Of a stretch of DNA of 12,792 nt, positions 12,562-12,792 are shown piece by piece. Both the position numbers and the translations under genes were made by a program. The stretch lies in contig JAFKKW010000329.1 of the NCBI GenBank assembly GCA_017304275.1, forward strand, positions 1-12,792. Direction: 5' to 3'. Numbering within the stretch: the first letter of the stretch is position 1; each line of letters starts with the position of its first letter. The notes under the pieces are model-generated. The model saw only the letters and a list, made by a program, of their open reading frames with translations, made no database searches and was not told the DNA's origin. This DNA comes from Hyphomicrobiales bacterium. GTDB taxonomy: Bacteria > Pseudomonadota > Alphaproteobacteria > Rhizobiales > Hyphomicrobiaceae.

Positions 12562-12792
12562 TCAACCGCAGATAGAAACTGCATTCGTCTGAGTATGCGC
12601 CTAGCCTTGCTATGTCCCAAGGCTGGGCCGGCTGGTCGGCCAAGAGGTCATATATATTGGGCGGGACGAGGCTCACCCCTACCGCATCGCCGATCGAAAC
12701 AAGGGTGGTCCAGTGGACAATTTCGTTGCGCTTCTGATCGATAAGGTTCAGAGCCTTGAAGACCGGATTCCAGAATGCGCTCACATACTCCT
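12413..12792 (-). CDS. hypothetical protein with an RX4H (HEPN-like) motif, N-terminus beyond the window
   Basis: The frame is open from the right edge to a stop at 12413, so the start lies outside or very close to the edge; GTG 12784 is the first possible start inside. The visible part begins AFWNPVFKALNLIDQKRNEIVHW. RNEIVH fits the RX4H pattern (Arg followed by Asn, then His) found in HEPN-domain ribonucleases and related antitoxin or defence proteins, and it sits in a predicted helix as in that fold. The match is short and the family is not proven. The rest (NIYDLLADQPAQPWDIARLG, ECSFYLRLINMFGFWTFSEM) is protein-like with mixed codon use. The last 50 codons overlap the opposite gene from 12361 and may be read-through. 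Confidence 0.5.
   Translation of the reverse strand, partial: EYVSAFWNPVFKALNLIDQKRNEIVHWTTLVSIGDAVGVSLVPPNIYDLLADQPAQPWDIARLGAYSDECSFYLRLINMFGFWTFSEMKVADIDAQRKTWLDIFQQAPVYPPPDNHPLSPNYVEP

Overview
The window looks like chromosome from a GC-rich alphaproteobacterium, most likely of the order Hyphomicrobiales (Rhizobiales). The reasons are a sulfur-oxidation (sox) gene set, a GbsR/MarR-type regulator, the four-gene Anbu cluster, small Rhizobiales-style hypothetical proteins, and GC-rich codon use that leaves long false reading frames on the opposite strand. No genus can be fixed from the sequence alone.

Layout, left to right. (1) 1-2083, plus strand: the tail of an unidentified gene, then soxA, soxX and soxS. 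These encode a periplasmic c-type cytochrome pair that starts thiosulfate oxidation and a periplasmic thioredoxin-like helper. (2) 2108-2539, minus strand: a two-CBS-domain protein that converges on soxS. (3) 2958-3547, plus strand: a near-perfect NsrR-type (nitric-oxide-responsive) operator sits on the ribosome binding site of a 54-residue membrane protein, followed by an 80-residue membrane protein. (4) 3866-3955, minus strand: tRNA-Ser(CGA). (5) 4127-5117: a hypothetical protein and, divergently, a secreted Kazal-type protease inhibitor. (6) 5124-6439, minus strand: a GbsR/MarR-type regulator followed 11 bp later by a DUF4166 protein. The regulator's promoter, predicted transcription start, start codon and a perfect 20-bp palindrome all coincide. 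(7) 6667-10747, plus strand: a COG2308 ATP-grasp protein, an alpha-E protein, a transglutaminase-like protease and the proteasome-like protein Anbu. (8) 10821-10995: a 175-bp element with 9-bp terminal inverted repeats. (9) 10997-11980, minus strand: a type I secretion ABC transporter that has its membrane domain but no ATPase domain, ending one base from the repeat. (10) 12141-12792: a small basic protein and a small acidic protein transcribed divergently around a 17-bp inverted repeat, then a minus-strand gene running off the right edge that carries an RX4H (HEPN-like) motif.

How the genes work together. SoxA and SoxX form the SoxAX complex that joins thiosulfate to the SoxYZ carrier; SoxS probably keeps SoxYZ cysteines active. 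The rest of the pathway (soxYZ, soxB, soxCD) is not in the window. The ATP-grasp, alpha-E, transglutaminase and Anbu genes are a known conserved neighbourhood thought to make and process a peptide or peptide tag, but its substrate is not established. The best candidates for something undescribed are the two small membrane proteins behind the NsrR-type operator, the apparently leaderless and self-regulated GbsR gene, and the ATPase-less transporter abutting the repeat.
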